Assembly: GCA_021157605.1 (NCBI GenBank)
Contig: JAGGWG010000016.1
Coordinates: forward strand, 1 to 42,925
Source of the DNA: a bacterium
GTDB lineage: Bacteria; Patescibacteriota; UBA1384; JAGGWG01
Direction: 5' to 3'
Length of the DNA stretch: 42,925 bases
The position numbers and the translations under genes were made by a program. The notes under the pieces were generated by a model that saw only the letters and a list, made by a program, of their open reading frames with translations, was not told where the DNA came from and ran no database searches. Of this stretch, positions 1 through 8,827 are shown in pieces. Numbering within the stretch: position 1 is the stretch's first letter; every line of letters begins with the position of its first letter.

Positions 1-1
1 A

Positions 2-148
2 GTTATCTCCAAAGACAAAGCTAACAACAGATCCCTTTCTGACAGCCTAGTCTTTATTACTGCTAAACCCAAAGAATCAGTCTATGACCTTATCCTTAAA
101 GTCCTGAATAAATACTTTGGGTGGATGATTAAGAAGTTTAGGAGGTAA
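2..148 (+). CDS. C-terminal fragment of an unidentified ORF; copy A of a dispersed repeat
   Basis: A reading frame is open from the first bases of the window and ends at TAA 146-148, giving about 48 residues that finish ...GWMIKKFRR. The upstream part lies outside the window. I do not recognise the family. Positions 6-148 recur almost exactly at 34251-34393 with three substitutions; two are silent in this frame (Ala GCT/GCC, Val GTC/GTT) and one changes Arg to Gly. That pattern suggests the frame was translated and selected in at least one copy. It could be the tail of a mobile-element protein or of a duplicated host gene. Confidence 0.5.
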   Translation, partial: VISKDKANNRSLSDSLVFITAKPKESVYDLILKVLNKYFGWMIKKFRR

Positions 149-289
149 ATAGATCTCTTTTAAATTACCAATCTGCGGCAAAGGGCAAAAGTTAATTTTT
201 AAAAAAGGCCAAAGGGAAGAGGTTGGGGTAATAACAAAATGGTTAATTGTTGTTTGACAATAGTTTTCTTCTTATCTAAATTTAAACCG

Positions 290-1330
290 ATGATAGATAG
301 AATTCTTGGCCGGTTTTCCAATGATATTGGTATTGATTTGGGCACTTGTAATACTTTGGTTTATGTTAAGGGCAAAGGAGTGGTTATTAAAGAATCTTCA
401 GTTGTAGCTCTTAACCTTAAAACCAAAGAGATTTTAGCTATTGGTGATGAAGCTAAAAAAATGGTGGGCAAAACCCCAGCCCATATTGTTGCCATTAAGC
501 CCTTAATGGATGGTGTTGTCTCTGATTATGAAACTACAGAAGAGATGCTCTCTTATTTTATTAAAAAAGTCCATTATAAAAGTTTTTCTTTGCTTTCTCG
601 CCCTAGAGTTGTGGTTGGTATCCCTTATGGAGTAACTGAGGTAGAAAGAAGAGCGGTAGAGGAAGCAGCAATGAATGCTGGAGCCAGAGAGGTTTATTTA
701 ATTGAAGAACCAATGGCAGCAGCAATTGGGGCCCGGCTTTCAGTGCAGGATCCTGAGGGATCAATGGTAGTTGATATTGGTGGTGGTACAACTGAGGTAG
801 CGGTTATTTCAATGGGAGGAATTGTGGCTTCAAGGTCATTAAGGATTGCTGGTGATGAAATGAATGAGGATATTATTGACTATGCTCGGGAAAAGATGAA
901 TCTGCTTATTGGAGACCGCACCGCTGAGGAGGTAAAGGTTTCCATTGGTTCAGCTTTGCCTACAGGCAAAATAGAGGAAATGGTGGTGAGGGGTAGGGAT
1001 ATGGTTTCTGGTTTGCCTAAAGAAATGGTTATAAATAGCGATCAAACAAGAGAGGCTATTTCTAAGAGTCTTTTATCAATTATATCTGCTATAAAAAGTA
1101 CTTTAGAAGAGACTCCTCCTGAACTGGTTTCTGACATAATGAAAAGAGGAATTGTTTTGGCTGGAGGAGGGGCACTGCTTAGGGGATTAGACAAGCTTAT
1201 AGAAAAGGCAACAGAAACAAAAGTTTATATTGCTGATGATCCAATGGGGTGTGTAGTCAGAGGTTGTGGTATAGTTTTGGAGAGTTTGAAGGAACTAAAA
1301 GAGGTGCTTTTGCCTTCAGAAATTCGTTAA
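290..1330 (+). CDS. mreB: Rod shape-determining protein MreB
   Basis: Actin-like ATPase that polymerises on the inner face of the membrane and guides lateral cell-wall synthesis. The N-terminal phosphate-binding loop GIDLGTCNT is at residues 14-22 and the second phosphate loop DIGGGT at about 162-167; a glycine-rich adenosine-site stretch (VLAGGGALLRG) lies near the C-terminus. At 346 residues it has normal family length. The open frame extends upstream to 239, but the 17 extra residues are hydrophobic and non-homologous, so ATG 290 (MIDRILGRF) is preferred. No clear Shine-Dalgarno precedes either start. It is the first gene of mreB-mreC-mreD-mrdA; the gap to mreC is 4 nt. Confidence 0.96.
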   Translation: MIDRILGRFSNDIGIDLGTCNTLVYVKGKGVVIKESSVVALNLKTKEILAIGDEAKKMVGKTPAHIVAIKPLMDGVVSDYETTEEMLSYFIKKVHYKSFSLLSRPRVVVGIPYGVTEVERRAVEEAAMNAGAREVYLIEEPMAAAIGARLSVQDPEGSMVVDIGGGTTEVAVISMGGIVASRSLRIAGDEMNEDIIDYAREKMNLLIGDRTAEEVKVSIGSALPTGKIEEMVVRGRDMVSGLPKEMVINSDQTREAISKSLLSIISAIKSTLEETPPELVSDIMKRGIVLAGGGALLRGLDKLIEKATETKVYIADDPMGCVVRGCGIVLESLKELKEVLLPSEIR

Positions 1331-1334
1331 AACT

Positions 1335-2132
1335 ATGGATAATAAATGGAAGAAGATTGCTTTTAGAGTGGCTATAGTGATAGTTTGTTTTTGGCTGATT
1401 GAATTTTTAACCCCCCATTTTTCCTTAACCCAAAACTTGAGGCAAGCTTCTTTGGAACTGTGGTCTTATCCAGCGAACTATTTTTCCCATCTTTATTTAG
1501 GCTTAAGTAGGGTCGGTGATCTTTTTAATCTTTCCCAAATCAAAAATGAAAACTTGAAACTCAAAGAAGAGACTTTGACTCTCAGGCAGGAGAATGAAGA
1601 CTTAAAACAAAAGCTTTCGGCTTTTAATAAGTGTGCTGAACTTCTTAAACTTTACCCCTCTTTAGAGACTATTCCTGCACAAGTACAGGGTTTTTTTCAG
1701 GAAGGAGGAAGAGCATACTTGCTTTTGACTAAAGGCAAAGATGATGGTGTTGAAATAAATAAGGCAGTGGTATGGGGGAAGTATTTGGTAGGAAAGGTTG
1801 TAGAAGCATATCCTCATTCTGCAGTTGTAGAGACAATTTTGAGTCGCCGTTTAGTAGCCAATGTATATTTAAGCGATAATGCAGAAGCCAAAGGGATAAT
1901 CCGTGGTTATCTCAGCAATGGTTTAATTTTAGAAGGCGTTCCTACAGAATTTCAAATTAATCAAGGAGGAATAGTATTAACTTCTGGTTTAGGCGGGGTT
2001 CTTCCTCCTCATTTGATAGTGGGGAAGATCATCAAGAAAATCTCTTCTACTTCTGAGGTATCGCAGAAATTTTTGCTGGAACCTTTAATAGATTTTCATA
2101 ATTTAGAAGTAGTGTTTGTGGTTAAAAGATAA
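1335..2132 (+). CDS. mreC: Rod shape-determining protein MreC
   Basis: Bitopic membrane protein of the elongasome that links MreB filaments to PBP2. A single N-terminal membrane segment (about residues 9-27) is followed by a coiled coil (about 65-95, rich in Leu/Glu/Lys heptads) and a beta-rich extracytoplasmic domain with the MreC-type stretch GGVLPPHLIVGKI near residue 220. At 265 residues it has normal length for the family. It sits 4 nt after mreB and 3 nt before mreD, so it is certainly co-transcribed with both. Confidence 0.93.
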   Translation: MDNKWKKIAFRVAIVIVCFWLIEFLTPHFSLTQNLRQASLELWSYPANYFSHLYLGLSRVGDLFNLSQIKNENLKLKEETLTLRQENEDLKQKLSAFNKCAELLKLYPSLETIPAQVQGFFQEGGRAYLLLTKGKDDGVEINKAVVWGKYLVGKVVEAYPHSAVVETILSRRLVANVYLSDNAEAKGIIRGYLSNGLILEGVPTEFQINQGGIVLTSGLGGVLPPHLIVGKIIKKISSTSEVSQKFLLEPLIDFHNLEVVFVVKR

Positions 2133-2135
2133 AAT

Positions 2136-2618
2136 ATGGCTAAAAAGTTTTTATTTTACAGCCTGCTTATTATATTGATAGTTATCTGTCAAGCTTATGT
2201 TTATCCTCAATTTTTTGTAGCAGGGTTTTTTTTAATTATTTGGCTTAGTTGGGGTGCAAGAGAAGTTTATTCTTTTTTGATTATCTCTTTGATTATAGAT
2301 TTGGCCTCAAGTTTGCCTTTTGGTTTTTTTACCTCAATGAGCTGGTTGTTCTTTTTTTCTACTTTATGGGTTCAGAAAAATATTTTTAGACACTGGAGTT
2401 TTTGGAGCAAGTGGTTGTGGATTATGGTTGGAGAAGGTTTTTTTCTTTTTTTCTTTCTCTGGTTGAGCCAAAGTTTGTTTGTGGGATGGTGGCTAAGAGC
2501 TCTTCTGTTTTCGTCTTTGTTTGTGGTATTGTTGCTTGTGTTTTGGGAAAAAATAAAACCTTTGCTTGAGCAGGAAGGGTTTTTGACAAGAGAGAAAAAA
2601 GTTCAGATTGAGATTTGA
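2136..2618 (+). CDS. mreD: Rod shape-determining membrane protein MreD (divergent)
   Basis: A small protein of 160 residues, almost entirely membrane-embedded with four to five predicted helices, very rich in Phe, Trp and Leu. Sequence conservation of MreD is poor, so the call rests on size, topology and the classic position between mreC and the PBP2 gene. The middle contains the family-like DLASSLPFG stretch (about residues 55-63). The stop TGA 2616-2618 is 2 nt before the mrdA ATG, implying translational coupling. Confidence 0.8.
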   Translation: MAKKFLFYSLLIILIVICQAYVYPQFFVAGFFLIIWLSWGAREVYSFLIISLIIDLASSLPFGFFTSMSWLFFFSTLWVQKNIFRHWSFWSKWLWIMVGEGFFLFFFLWLSQSLFVGWWLRALLFSSLFVVLLLVFWEKIKPLLEQEGFLTREKKVQIEI

Positions 2619-2620
2619 TT

Positions 2621-4483
2621 ATGAAAAAGAGAGATATTTTTTCTGAGTTTGAACCAAATTTAGTTGATGGTTTTGAAAGAATGAAGATTAAAAAAGTCAG
2701 ATTTGAAGTTTTGGTTTTTTTATTATTATTGTTTTTCCTTTTTCTTTTGTTCAGGGTTTTTCACCTTCAGATTGCTCAATCTGCTTACTTTCAGGAATTA
2801 GCTTCAGGTAATCGTTTGCGTCGCGTCTATATAGTCCCGCCTCGGGGACTTATTTTAGATAGAAATGATAAAAAGTTGGCTTTTAATGAGGCAGCTTTTA
2901 GTTTGGTAATTAGTCCTTTGGATTTCTCCCAGAATCCAGAAGAAAGAAGAAATGTGTATAATCAGATAAAAGAAGAGTTGAATTTAGATATTGCTCAAGA
3001 GGTAGAAAAGGCTTTAGATAAAAATATCAAAGAAGAGATAGTCTTTCTTCTTGACATTGAAAGAACTAAAGCCCTAATTCTACAGGAAAAGTGGTCTCTT
3101 CTAAAAGGTGTCAAAATTGAAGAAAGGTTTAAAAGAAAATACACAGCTGGGCTTTCACATATTTTGGGTTATTTGGGCAAAATCACAGATGAGGAGTGGT
3201 CTGTTTATAAAGACAAGGAGTATCTTTTTTATGAGTGGGTAGGTAAGGCAGGTTTAGAAAAGGAATATCAGGATGAGCTTAGGGGGTATCCCGGGGGCAA
3301 AGAGGTAGAAGTGGATGCTTTAGGCAAAATTCAAAAGATTTTGGCTCAAAAGGAGGCTCAGCCCGGAGCTAATCTCAAACTCTATCTTGATTTGGATCTT
3401 CAGCTCAAAGCCAGAGAGATTTTAGAGCGCAAGCTTAAAGATTTAAACTTAAAAAAAGGGGTAGTAGTTGCTTTAGATCCCAAGACCGGGGGTGTATTGG
3501 CTATGGTTTCTTTGCCTGATTATGACAATAATTTATTTTTGGACCATACTAACAGCTTGTTGCAACAAGTTTTGACTTCTTTAGACCACCCTCTTTTTAA
3601 TCGGGTTATTTCAGGATTATATCCCTCTGGCTCTACTATTAAACCAGTAGTGGCAGCAGCCGCTCTTCAAGAGGGAATTGTGGGGGCTTTGAGCAGTTTT
3701 CTTTGTCAAGGCGAACTTACAGTTCCCAACCAATATGATCCTTCTATTGTTTACCATTACAAAGATTGGAAGACTCATGGGATAGTTGATGTTCGTAAAG
3801 CCATAGCTGTCTCTTGTAATGTGTTTTTCTATATTGTTGGCGGAGGTTATCAGGATTTTCGAGGGCTTGGCGCAGAAAGACTAACTAAGTATTTTCGCTT
3901 TTTTGGATTAGGGCAGAAAAGCGGGATTGATTTACCTCAGGAATTAGGAGGTCTTATTCCGACTCCTGACTGGAAAGAAAAAACAAAAAAAGAACCTTGG
4001 TATTTGGGGGATACTTACCATTTGTCTATAGGTCAGGGGGATTTATTGGTTACGCCCTTGCAGGTGGCTCGCTATACCATGGTTATTGCTAATGGTGGTT
4101 GGCTTTATCAGCCGCATTTAGTTAAAGAGATTTTGGATGCCCAAGGTAAAAAAATAAAAACAATTACACCTGAAGGAGAGAAACTGCCAGTGGCTGAAAG
4201 TAATCTGGAGATAGTAAGGGAGGGGATGAGGCAGGCGGTAATTTCTGGTTCAGCTAATCAGTTGCAGTCACTTAGTATCACTTCTGCTGGTAAAACTGGC
4301 ACAGCTGAAGATCCGACTGGTTCGGGTGAGCCCCATTCTTGGTTTACCTGTTTTGCTCCCTATGAAGACCCTCGAATCGTGGTTACAGTAATGGTGGAAC
4401 ACGGAGGAGAAGGGTACAAAGTAGCTGAGCCAATTGCTAAAGAGATTTTAGAGTTTTGGCAAAACAAAATAGAGGAAAAGTAG
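2621..4483 (+). CDS. mrdA: Penicillin-binding protein 2 (peptidoglycan D,D-transpeptidase)
   Basis: Class B PBP that cross-links peptidoglycan during lateral growth. There is one N-terminal membrane helix (about residues 28-50), a PBP dimerisation domain beginning around PPRGLILDRN (73-82), and a transpeptidase domain with all three catalytic motifs: SxxK as STIK (Ser338-Lys341), SxN as SCN (398-400) and KTG within GKTGTAE near residue 555. The frame opens with TTG at 2615, but ATG 2621, 2 nt after the mreD stop, is the better start and gives 620 residues. The usual partner rodA is not in this operon. Confidence 0.96.
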   Translation: MKKRDIFSEFEPNLVDGFERMKIKKVRFEVLVFLLLLFFLFLLFRVFHLQIAQSAYFQELASGNRLRRVYIVPPRGLILDRNDKKLAFNEAAFSLVISPLDFSQNPEERRNVYNQIKEELNLDIAQEVEKALDKNIKEEIVFLLDIERTKALILQEKWSLLKGVKIEERFKRKYTAGLSHILGYLGKITDEEWSVYKDKEYLFYEWVGKAGLEKEYQDELRGYPGGKEVEVDALGKIQKILAQKEAQPGANLKLYLDLDLQLKAREILERKLKDLNLKKGVVVALDPKTGGVLAMVSLPDYDNNLFLDHTNSLLQQVLTSLDHPLFNRVISGLYPSGSTIKPVVAAAALQEGIVGALSSFLCQGELTVPNQYDPSIVYHYKDWKTHGIVDVRKAIAVSCNVFFYIVGGGYQDFRGLGAERLTKYFRFFGLGQKSGIDLPQELGGLIPTPDWKEKTKKEPWYLGDTYHLSIGQGDLLVTPLQVARYTMVIANGGWLYQPHLVKEILDAQGKKIKTITPEGEKLPVAESNLEIVREGMRQAVISGSANQLQSLSITSAGKTGTAEDPTGSGEPHSWFTCFAPYEDPRIVVTVMVEHGGEGYKVAEPIAKEILEFWQNKIEEK

Positions 4484-4506
4484 ATTAAAAGCGATCTTAT
4501 ACCCTA

Positions 4507-4545
4507 TATTAACTGGTTTAAATAGTTAATGTAGTTAATATTTTT
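4507..4545 (+). terminator. Weak intrinsic terminator-like hairpin after mrdA
   Basis: An 8-bp perfect inverted repeat TATTAACT (4507-4514) / AGTTAATA (4533-4540), with an 18-nt loop, is followed by five T. It is AT-rich and therefore weak, but lies just after the mrdA stop and before a separate promoter. Confidence 0.4.
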
Positions 4546-4639
4546 AGTCTCACAGCAGAGCAGATTTTAGATTTTAACAGAGGGTTAGAAGTTTGGCTAA
4601 GAATAAGAAGTGGTTTTCCACAGATTTATTCTTTTGTTG

Positions 4640-4648
4640 TGTTATAAT
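4640..4648 (+). promoter_or_regulatory. Extended -10 promoter for the ABC transporter genes
   Basis: TG-T-TATAAT is an exact extended -10 element with no recognisable -35. Transcription should begin near 4655, about 10 nt before ATG 4665. Confidence 0.7.
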
Positions 4649-4664
4649 AACCATAAAAGTTTTT

Positions 4665-5417
4665 ATGCGCCAAAATCTAAAAAAAGATATGGAACATAAT
4701 GTTGTTATTAAAACAAAAGATCTTTTTAAGAGCTTTTTTGTTGGTGGCGTAGAAACCCCGGTTTTAAGAGGGATAAACTTAGAAATAAAAGGAGGAAAAT
4801 TAACTTTAATTTTTGGCCCTTCTGGTTGCGGCAAGACAACTCTCTTAAATGTGGCCATTGGCTTAGAGCCTCCCACAAAAGGCAAGGTGGTTGTCAGAGG
4901 GGAAGATATTTATGCTTTAAATGATGACGAGAGAGCAAAATTTAGAGCCAGGCGTTTTGGAATGATTTATCAGATGCCTTATTGGGTAAGAAGTTTGAGC
5001 GTTATAGAAAATGTAGCTCTTCCTTTAATTATTATGGGCGAAAGTGAAGGTTATGCTCTTGCTAGAGCCAAAAATGTTTTAGAAGAAGTGCATATGGAAA
5101 AGTTTGCTCACTATCGTCCTACTTCACTTTCAGGTGGTCAGCAGCAACGGGTTGGTTTAGCACGGGCTTTGGTAGCTTCTCCATGGATAATTTTTGCTGA
5201 TGAGCCTACAGGTAATTTGGATTGGGAAACAGGTATGGAGATTATGGAGCTTTTGCTTGATTTAGCACGGCGGCATAAAAGAACTGTAGTTTTAGTTACT
5301 CACAACCAAGATTATCTTAAGTTAGCAGATGAAGTAAAATATATGATTGATGGCCGTTTAGTTAATCCTGAAGAGTTTGAGAAGTTGACTAAAGCAAAAT
5401 TGCCAGTAAAACACTAA
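4665..5417 (+). CDS. ABC transporter ATP-binding protein, MacB/LolD type
   Basis: ATPase subunit that powers a MacB/FtsX-type permease (next gene, 10 nt downstream). It shows Walker A GPSGCGKTT, signature SLSGGQQQR, Walker B IIFADEPTGNLD and an H-loop (VLVTHNQ). The frame is open from 4593, but the strong -10 box at 4643-4648 lies inside that extension, so translation must start at ATG 4665 (MRQNLKKD) or ATG 4689 (MEHNVVIK); 4665 fits the short-leader pattern of this genome. The substrate cannot be told: such pairs serve in lipoprotein or peptide export, antibiotic efflux or envelope stress. Confidence 0.88.
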   Translation: MRQNLKKDMEHNVVIKTKDLFKSFFVGGVETPVLRGINLEIKGGKLTLIFGPSGCGKTTLLNVAIGLEPPTKGKVVVRGEDIYALNDDERAKFRARRFGMIYQMPYWVRSLSVIENVALPLIIMGESEGYALARAKNVLEEVHMEKFAHYRPTSLSGGQQQRVGLARALVASPWIIFADEPTGNLDWETGMEIMELLLDLARRHKRTVVLVTHNQDYLKLADEVKYMIDGRLVNPEEFEKLTKAKLPVKH

Positions 5418-5427
5418 TTGTTTGTGT

Positions 5428-6612
5428 ATGCGTTTTTCCTCAATTCTTAAAATTTCCTACAAAAATCTGGCTGTTTTTAAAATGCGTTCTTTGGTAACTT
5501 TAGGGGGTATGACGGTAGGTATTGCCGCTATAATCTTCCTAGTTTCTTTGGGTTATGGTTTGCAGTTTTTGGTTAAAAAAGAGTTGGCTACATTGGAGGA
5601 TTTGAAAACTATTGATGTTTTTCCAGGGGGCAGCGCCTTGCCTCTTTCTGTAGATAATCTAAAAGAGATAGAAAAGATGGATGCTGTAGAAAATGTTTAT
5701 CCAGTAGTAGATATTGCTTCCAGACTAAAACATAACCATTCGTTAGTAGAGGCTTTAGCTCATAGTGTTAAGTATGACTATTTGAAAACCCAAAAAATCA
5801 CCAATGAGGAAAAGGAATGGGGAAGAAGAGAGATTATTGTTACTAAAGCTGTTTCTAATCTTTTTGGGAAGTCGCCGGGGGAGATGATTGGGCAGGAAGT
5901 GGAGTTGCAGATGGTTTTATCAGCTGATCTTTTGGGCAATGATGCTTCAAAAAAGACGATTAGCGGAGAAAAGTTCAAGATAAAAGAGGTTTTAACCAAT
6001 GAGGAGCAGAGAGCAGAGTTTTATCTGCCTATTGATTTTCTTTGGGATAAAGGTTTGCAGAATCATACCTTGGCAAAAGTAATAGTTTCTGATGTAAGGA
6101 AGATCAATTCTTTGCGGAAACAGATTGAAGCGATGGGTCTTAAAACTGATTATGTTGGTGATACTTTAGCGCAGGTAGATCGCACCTTCCAACTTTTCCG
6201 CATTTTTCTAGGTGTTTTTGGTGGTGTAGCTTTAGTAGTTGCAGCTTTAGGTATGTTTAACACCTTAACGGTTTCCCTTTTAGAAAGAATTAGAGAAGTA
6301 GGATTAATGAAGGCTTTGGGCATGAGAGCCAAAGAGGTGGGAGGGCTATTTGTAACAGAAGGCATTATTCTTGGTGTTAGTGGTGGAGTTATTGGCGTGG
6401 TATTGGGGGTTGTTTTGGGCAAGATATTAAATTTAATAGTTGGTTTATGGGGTAGAGGTGAGATGGGTAATATTGTTAATTTCTTTGCTACTCCATGGTA
6501 TTTTGCCTTTTTTGTTGTCGGTGTTTCTTTGGTTATTAGTCTTTTTGCAGCTATATACCCTGCTCGTAGAGCTATTAAAATTAGAGCTTTGGACGCTTTA
6601 CGTTTTGAGTAA
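5428..6612 (+). CDS. ABC transporter permease, MacB/FtsX family
   Basis: Membrane partner of the preceding ATPase. It has an N-terminal membrane helix (about residues 20-45), an extracytoplasmic domain of about 200 residues resembling a MacB periplasmic core (TVGIAAIIFLVSLGYG, then DVFPGGS), and three C-terminal helices with the FtsX-type stretch RIREVGLMKALGM followed by PARRAIKIRALDALR at the end. ATG 5428 is chosen over an upstream TTG at 5422. The stop lies 3 bp from the stop of the convergent lysS gene, with no terminator between. Confidence 0.88.
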   Translation: MRFSSILKISYKNLAVFKMRSLVTLGGMTVGIAAIIFLVSLGYGLQFLVKKELATLEDLKTIDVFPGGSALPLSVDNLKEIEKMDAVENVYPVVDIASRLKHNHSLVEALAHSVKYDYLKTQKITNEEKEWGRREIIVTKAVSNLFGKSPGEMIGQEVELQMVLSADLLGNDASKKTISGEKFKIKEVLTNEEQRAEFYLPIDFLWDKGLQNHTLAKVIVSDVRKINSLRKQIEAMGLKTDYVGDTLAQVDRTFQLFRIFLGVFGGVALVVAALGMFNTLTVSLLERIREVGLMKALGMRAKEVGGLFVTEGIILGVSGGVIGVVLGVVLGKILNLIVGLWGRGEMGNIVNFFATPWYFAFFVVGVSLVISLFAAIYPARRAIKIRALDALRFE

Positions 6613-6615
6613 ATC

Positions 6616-8139
6616 TTAGCTGTTTGTAATTTGAGAAATAAAAGAGAGGGCTTTTTCTTTGCCAATAAGGTTTAAAAGCAAGCCGGCTCTTGGTCCAGAT
6701 TTTTTGTTGAGAAATATCCTGTAAATTAGAGCAAAACCTTGTTTTGCCTGCAGGTTGTGTTTTTTTAAACTCTCATAAATAAGATTTTGCAGTTCTGAAT
6801 CATTTAGGTTTTTCTTCTGCCATTGAGAGGCAAAATCAAGAAGGAAGTTTTTTTCTTGGGTTGAGAGTTTGGGGGGTTTTGACAAGCAGAGCTTTATTTT
6901 TTCATTTTTAGAACCATATTTTTTAACCCAGTTTAAAGCTTTGGGGATTAATTTTTTTATCTCTCTAAGAGAGATTTTTGCACCACTCTTTTTTAGTATT
7001 TTTTGGATTTGGGTTGCCTTTTGAGTTAATTGGGCTACCAGAATAAAGTGTCCCCAAGGCACAAAGGTAATTTTTTTAAGGTTTGGAGTGTTAAATATAT
7101 ATTGGTAGAGCTTTATTTTGTCTTTAGAAAGTTTGTTTTTTTGAAAACGTCTGATGTCAGCTGCTATTTCTTCAGAAAGACGCAGAGCATCACGAGGATC
7201 GAAAAATATTGGTTTTTGTGGCAAAACCCTTAAAATAATGTATTTGATAATTTCAGGTGGGAGAGTGTTTGTTAAATCTTTGACGCTGACCACATTTCCT
7301 TTTGAAGATGATATTTTCCCCTTGACTCCTTTAAGATAGATAAGATCATAAGGTATGCCAAGGGGAACTTCTTTTTGAAAAATCTCTTTCATTAGAACTT
7401 TGGCTGTATCATAAGAGCTGCCAACAGAGGCGTGTTCCTTGCCAAATGGTTCAGCGCTAGTATTGAAATACTGCCACCAAGCCAGCCAATGGAGTCGCCA
7501 CATTAGTTTTCCTCCGCCAGAGGTATAGTTTGTTTTGCCTTTAAAGCCGCATTTGTGACAGAGTATTTGCACTTTTTTTTGGGCAAAATCTGTTTTTACC
7601 ACCTCTGTATCTACAAGGCTATGGCATTTGGGGCATAATGGTTTAAAAGGCGAAAAATTTTTTTGGATTTTAGTTTTGGCTACTTTCTTGAGAATTTCAG
7701 CTATTTTTTCCTTATTTTTAAGAGCGGTTTCAATATAAGGATCAAAAGCGCCTTTTTTGTAAAGTTCAGAGGCACGAAAAATTTTGGGTTGAAGGTTTAA
7801 GTATTTAAGAGTTTTTTTAAAAGGTTCAAAAAAATGTTCGGCGTAGTTTTGGTGGCATCCTTTAGGGTCAGGTATAAGGAAAAGAGGCTGGCCAATGTAT
7901 TTTTCAAATTTTTGGGGTAAAAAAGGGTAGAGTTTTCTCAAATGATCAAAATCGTCTAAGATAAAATAAAAATTAGCTTTTTTATTTTCTTGTTCAACAA
8001 ACCAAGACACTATTGAGGCAGTTAAAACTTCTCTTAGGTGACCTATATGAAAAGGACCTGATGGAGTTACTCCAGTAGTAAAGTTATAAGATTTGAGTTT
8101 TTTTTCTAAAAGCTGTTGAGCTATTTTTTCTGCCCACAT
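6616..8139 (-). CDS. lysS: Lysyl-tRNA synthetase, class I
   Basis: Charges tRNA-Lys. This is the class I (archaeal-type, Rossmann-fold) enzyme, not the class II enzyme usual in bacteria: HIGH is at residues 31-34, the KMSKS loop is KISSSKG (275-281), and a zinc-ribbon with CxxC pairs lies at 169/172 and 194/197. The block GGGKLMWRLHWLAWW (208-222) is characteristic of class I LysRS. At 507 residues it is full length, ending in the helical anticodon-binding region. It lies downstream of greA on the same strand (77-bp gap), and its 3' end converges with the ABC permease. Confidence 0.95.
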   Translation of the reverse strand: MWAEKIAQQLLEKKLKSYNFTTGVTPSGPFHIGHLREVLTASIVSWFVEQENKKANFYFILDDFDHLRKLYPFLPQKFEKYIGQPLFLIPDPKGCHQNYAEHFFEPFKKTLKYLNLQPKIFRASELYKKGAFDPYIETALKNKEKIAEILKKVAKTKIQKNFSPFKPLCPKCHSLVDTEVVKTDFAQKKVQILCHKCGFKGKTNYTSGGGKLMWRLHWLAWWQYFNTSAEPFGKEHASVGSSYDTAKVLMKEIFQKEVPLGIPYDLIYLKGVKGKISSSKGNVVSVKDLTNTLPPEIIKYIILRVLPQKPIFFDPRDALRLSEEIAADIRRFQKNKLSKDKIKLYQYIFNTPNLKKITFVPWGHFILVAQLTQKATQIQKILKKSGAKISLREIKKLIPKALNWVKKYGSKNEKIKLCLSKPPKLSTQEKNFLLDFASQWQKKNLNDSELQNLIYESLKKHNLQAKQGFALIYRIFLNKKSGPRAGLLLNLIGKEKALSFISQITNS

Positions 8140-8216
8140 AAATTCTTCTTTAAATTAGAGCTTAAATAATTGTAAGAGATTAAGAGCACAAACTCAAGGG
8201 GAGATTAAAAAAGGCT

Positions 8217-8720
8217 TTATTTTACTTCTAATATCTTTATTTTTTTAATTCCCTTTGGGGTTTTGATTTCTGCGATTTCTCCCCTGCTTTTACCTAAGAG
8301 AGCCTGTCCCCAAGGAGAACGGTAAGAGATTTTTCCTTCATTAGGATTAGCTTCTCTGTCGCCTACAATTTCATATTCTTGAGTTTGAGCGCCAAACTGA
8401 ATTTTGACTTTGGAGCCAATAGTAATAATTCCCTTATTAGAGGCTCGTCTTACAATTTTTGCTTGTACAAGGATATTTTTTAATTCAGCAATTTCTTGCT
8501 CCAATAAAGCCTGGCGGCTTCGGGCTTCCTCAAACTCTGCATTTTCAGATATGTCCCCAAATGATTGAGCTTCCTTTATCTCCTCAGTAATTTTCTTTCT
8601 TTCTCGTTTTTTGAGTCTTTCCAGCCTTTTTTTAAGCCGCTGATAGGCGGCTGGGGTCAAAAGGATTTGTGCCCGGCGGGTTAATGAGAGTAATCTTTTG
8701 CCAATTCTTTTTTTGAACAT
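8217..8720 (-). CDS. greA: Transcription elongation factor GreA
   Basis: Rescues backtracked RNA polymerase by stimulating transcript cleavage. It has an N-terminal coiled coil with the catalytic-loop signature FGDISENAEFEEA (about residues 54-66, acidic tip residues present) and a C-terminal FKBP-like domain with SPWGQALLGK. At 167 residues it is slightly longer than usual because of a basic N-terminal extension of about 17 residues before the canonical ILLTPAAYQRL; no internal ATG offers a shorter start. It is divergent from secA and upstream of lysS. Confidence 0.93.
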   Translation of the reverse strand: MFKKRIGKRLLSLTRRAQILLTPAAYQRLKKRLERLKKRERKKITEEIKEAQSFGDISENAEFEEARSRQALLEQEIAELKNILVQAKIVRRASNKGIITIGSKVKIQFGAQTQEYEIVGDREANPNEGKISYRSPWGQALLGKSRGEIAEIKTPKGIKKIKILEVK

Positions 8721-8827
8721 AAGCTTTCTCTATCTAAAAAAATAATAAATTCATTTTGGCAAAGAGGCTTTTGGCTGTCAATAGTTTGTGATTGATAAAA
8801 TTAATTCTTTTTGTTAATGTTTGAGCG

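Noticed and set aside
239-289. 17-residue N-terminal extension of MreB
   Set aside because: It is not homologous to MreB, whereas ATG 290 gives the canonical N-terminus; no promoter or Shine-Dalgarno clearly supports 239.
8812-8820. TGT-TAATGT as an extended -10 box of secA
   Set aside because: Spacing to ATG 8828 fits the genome pattern, but the hexamer matches consensus at only half the positions.
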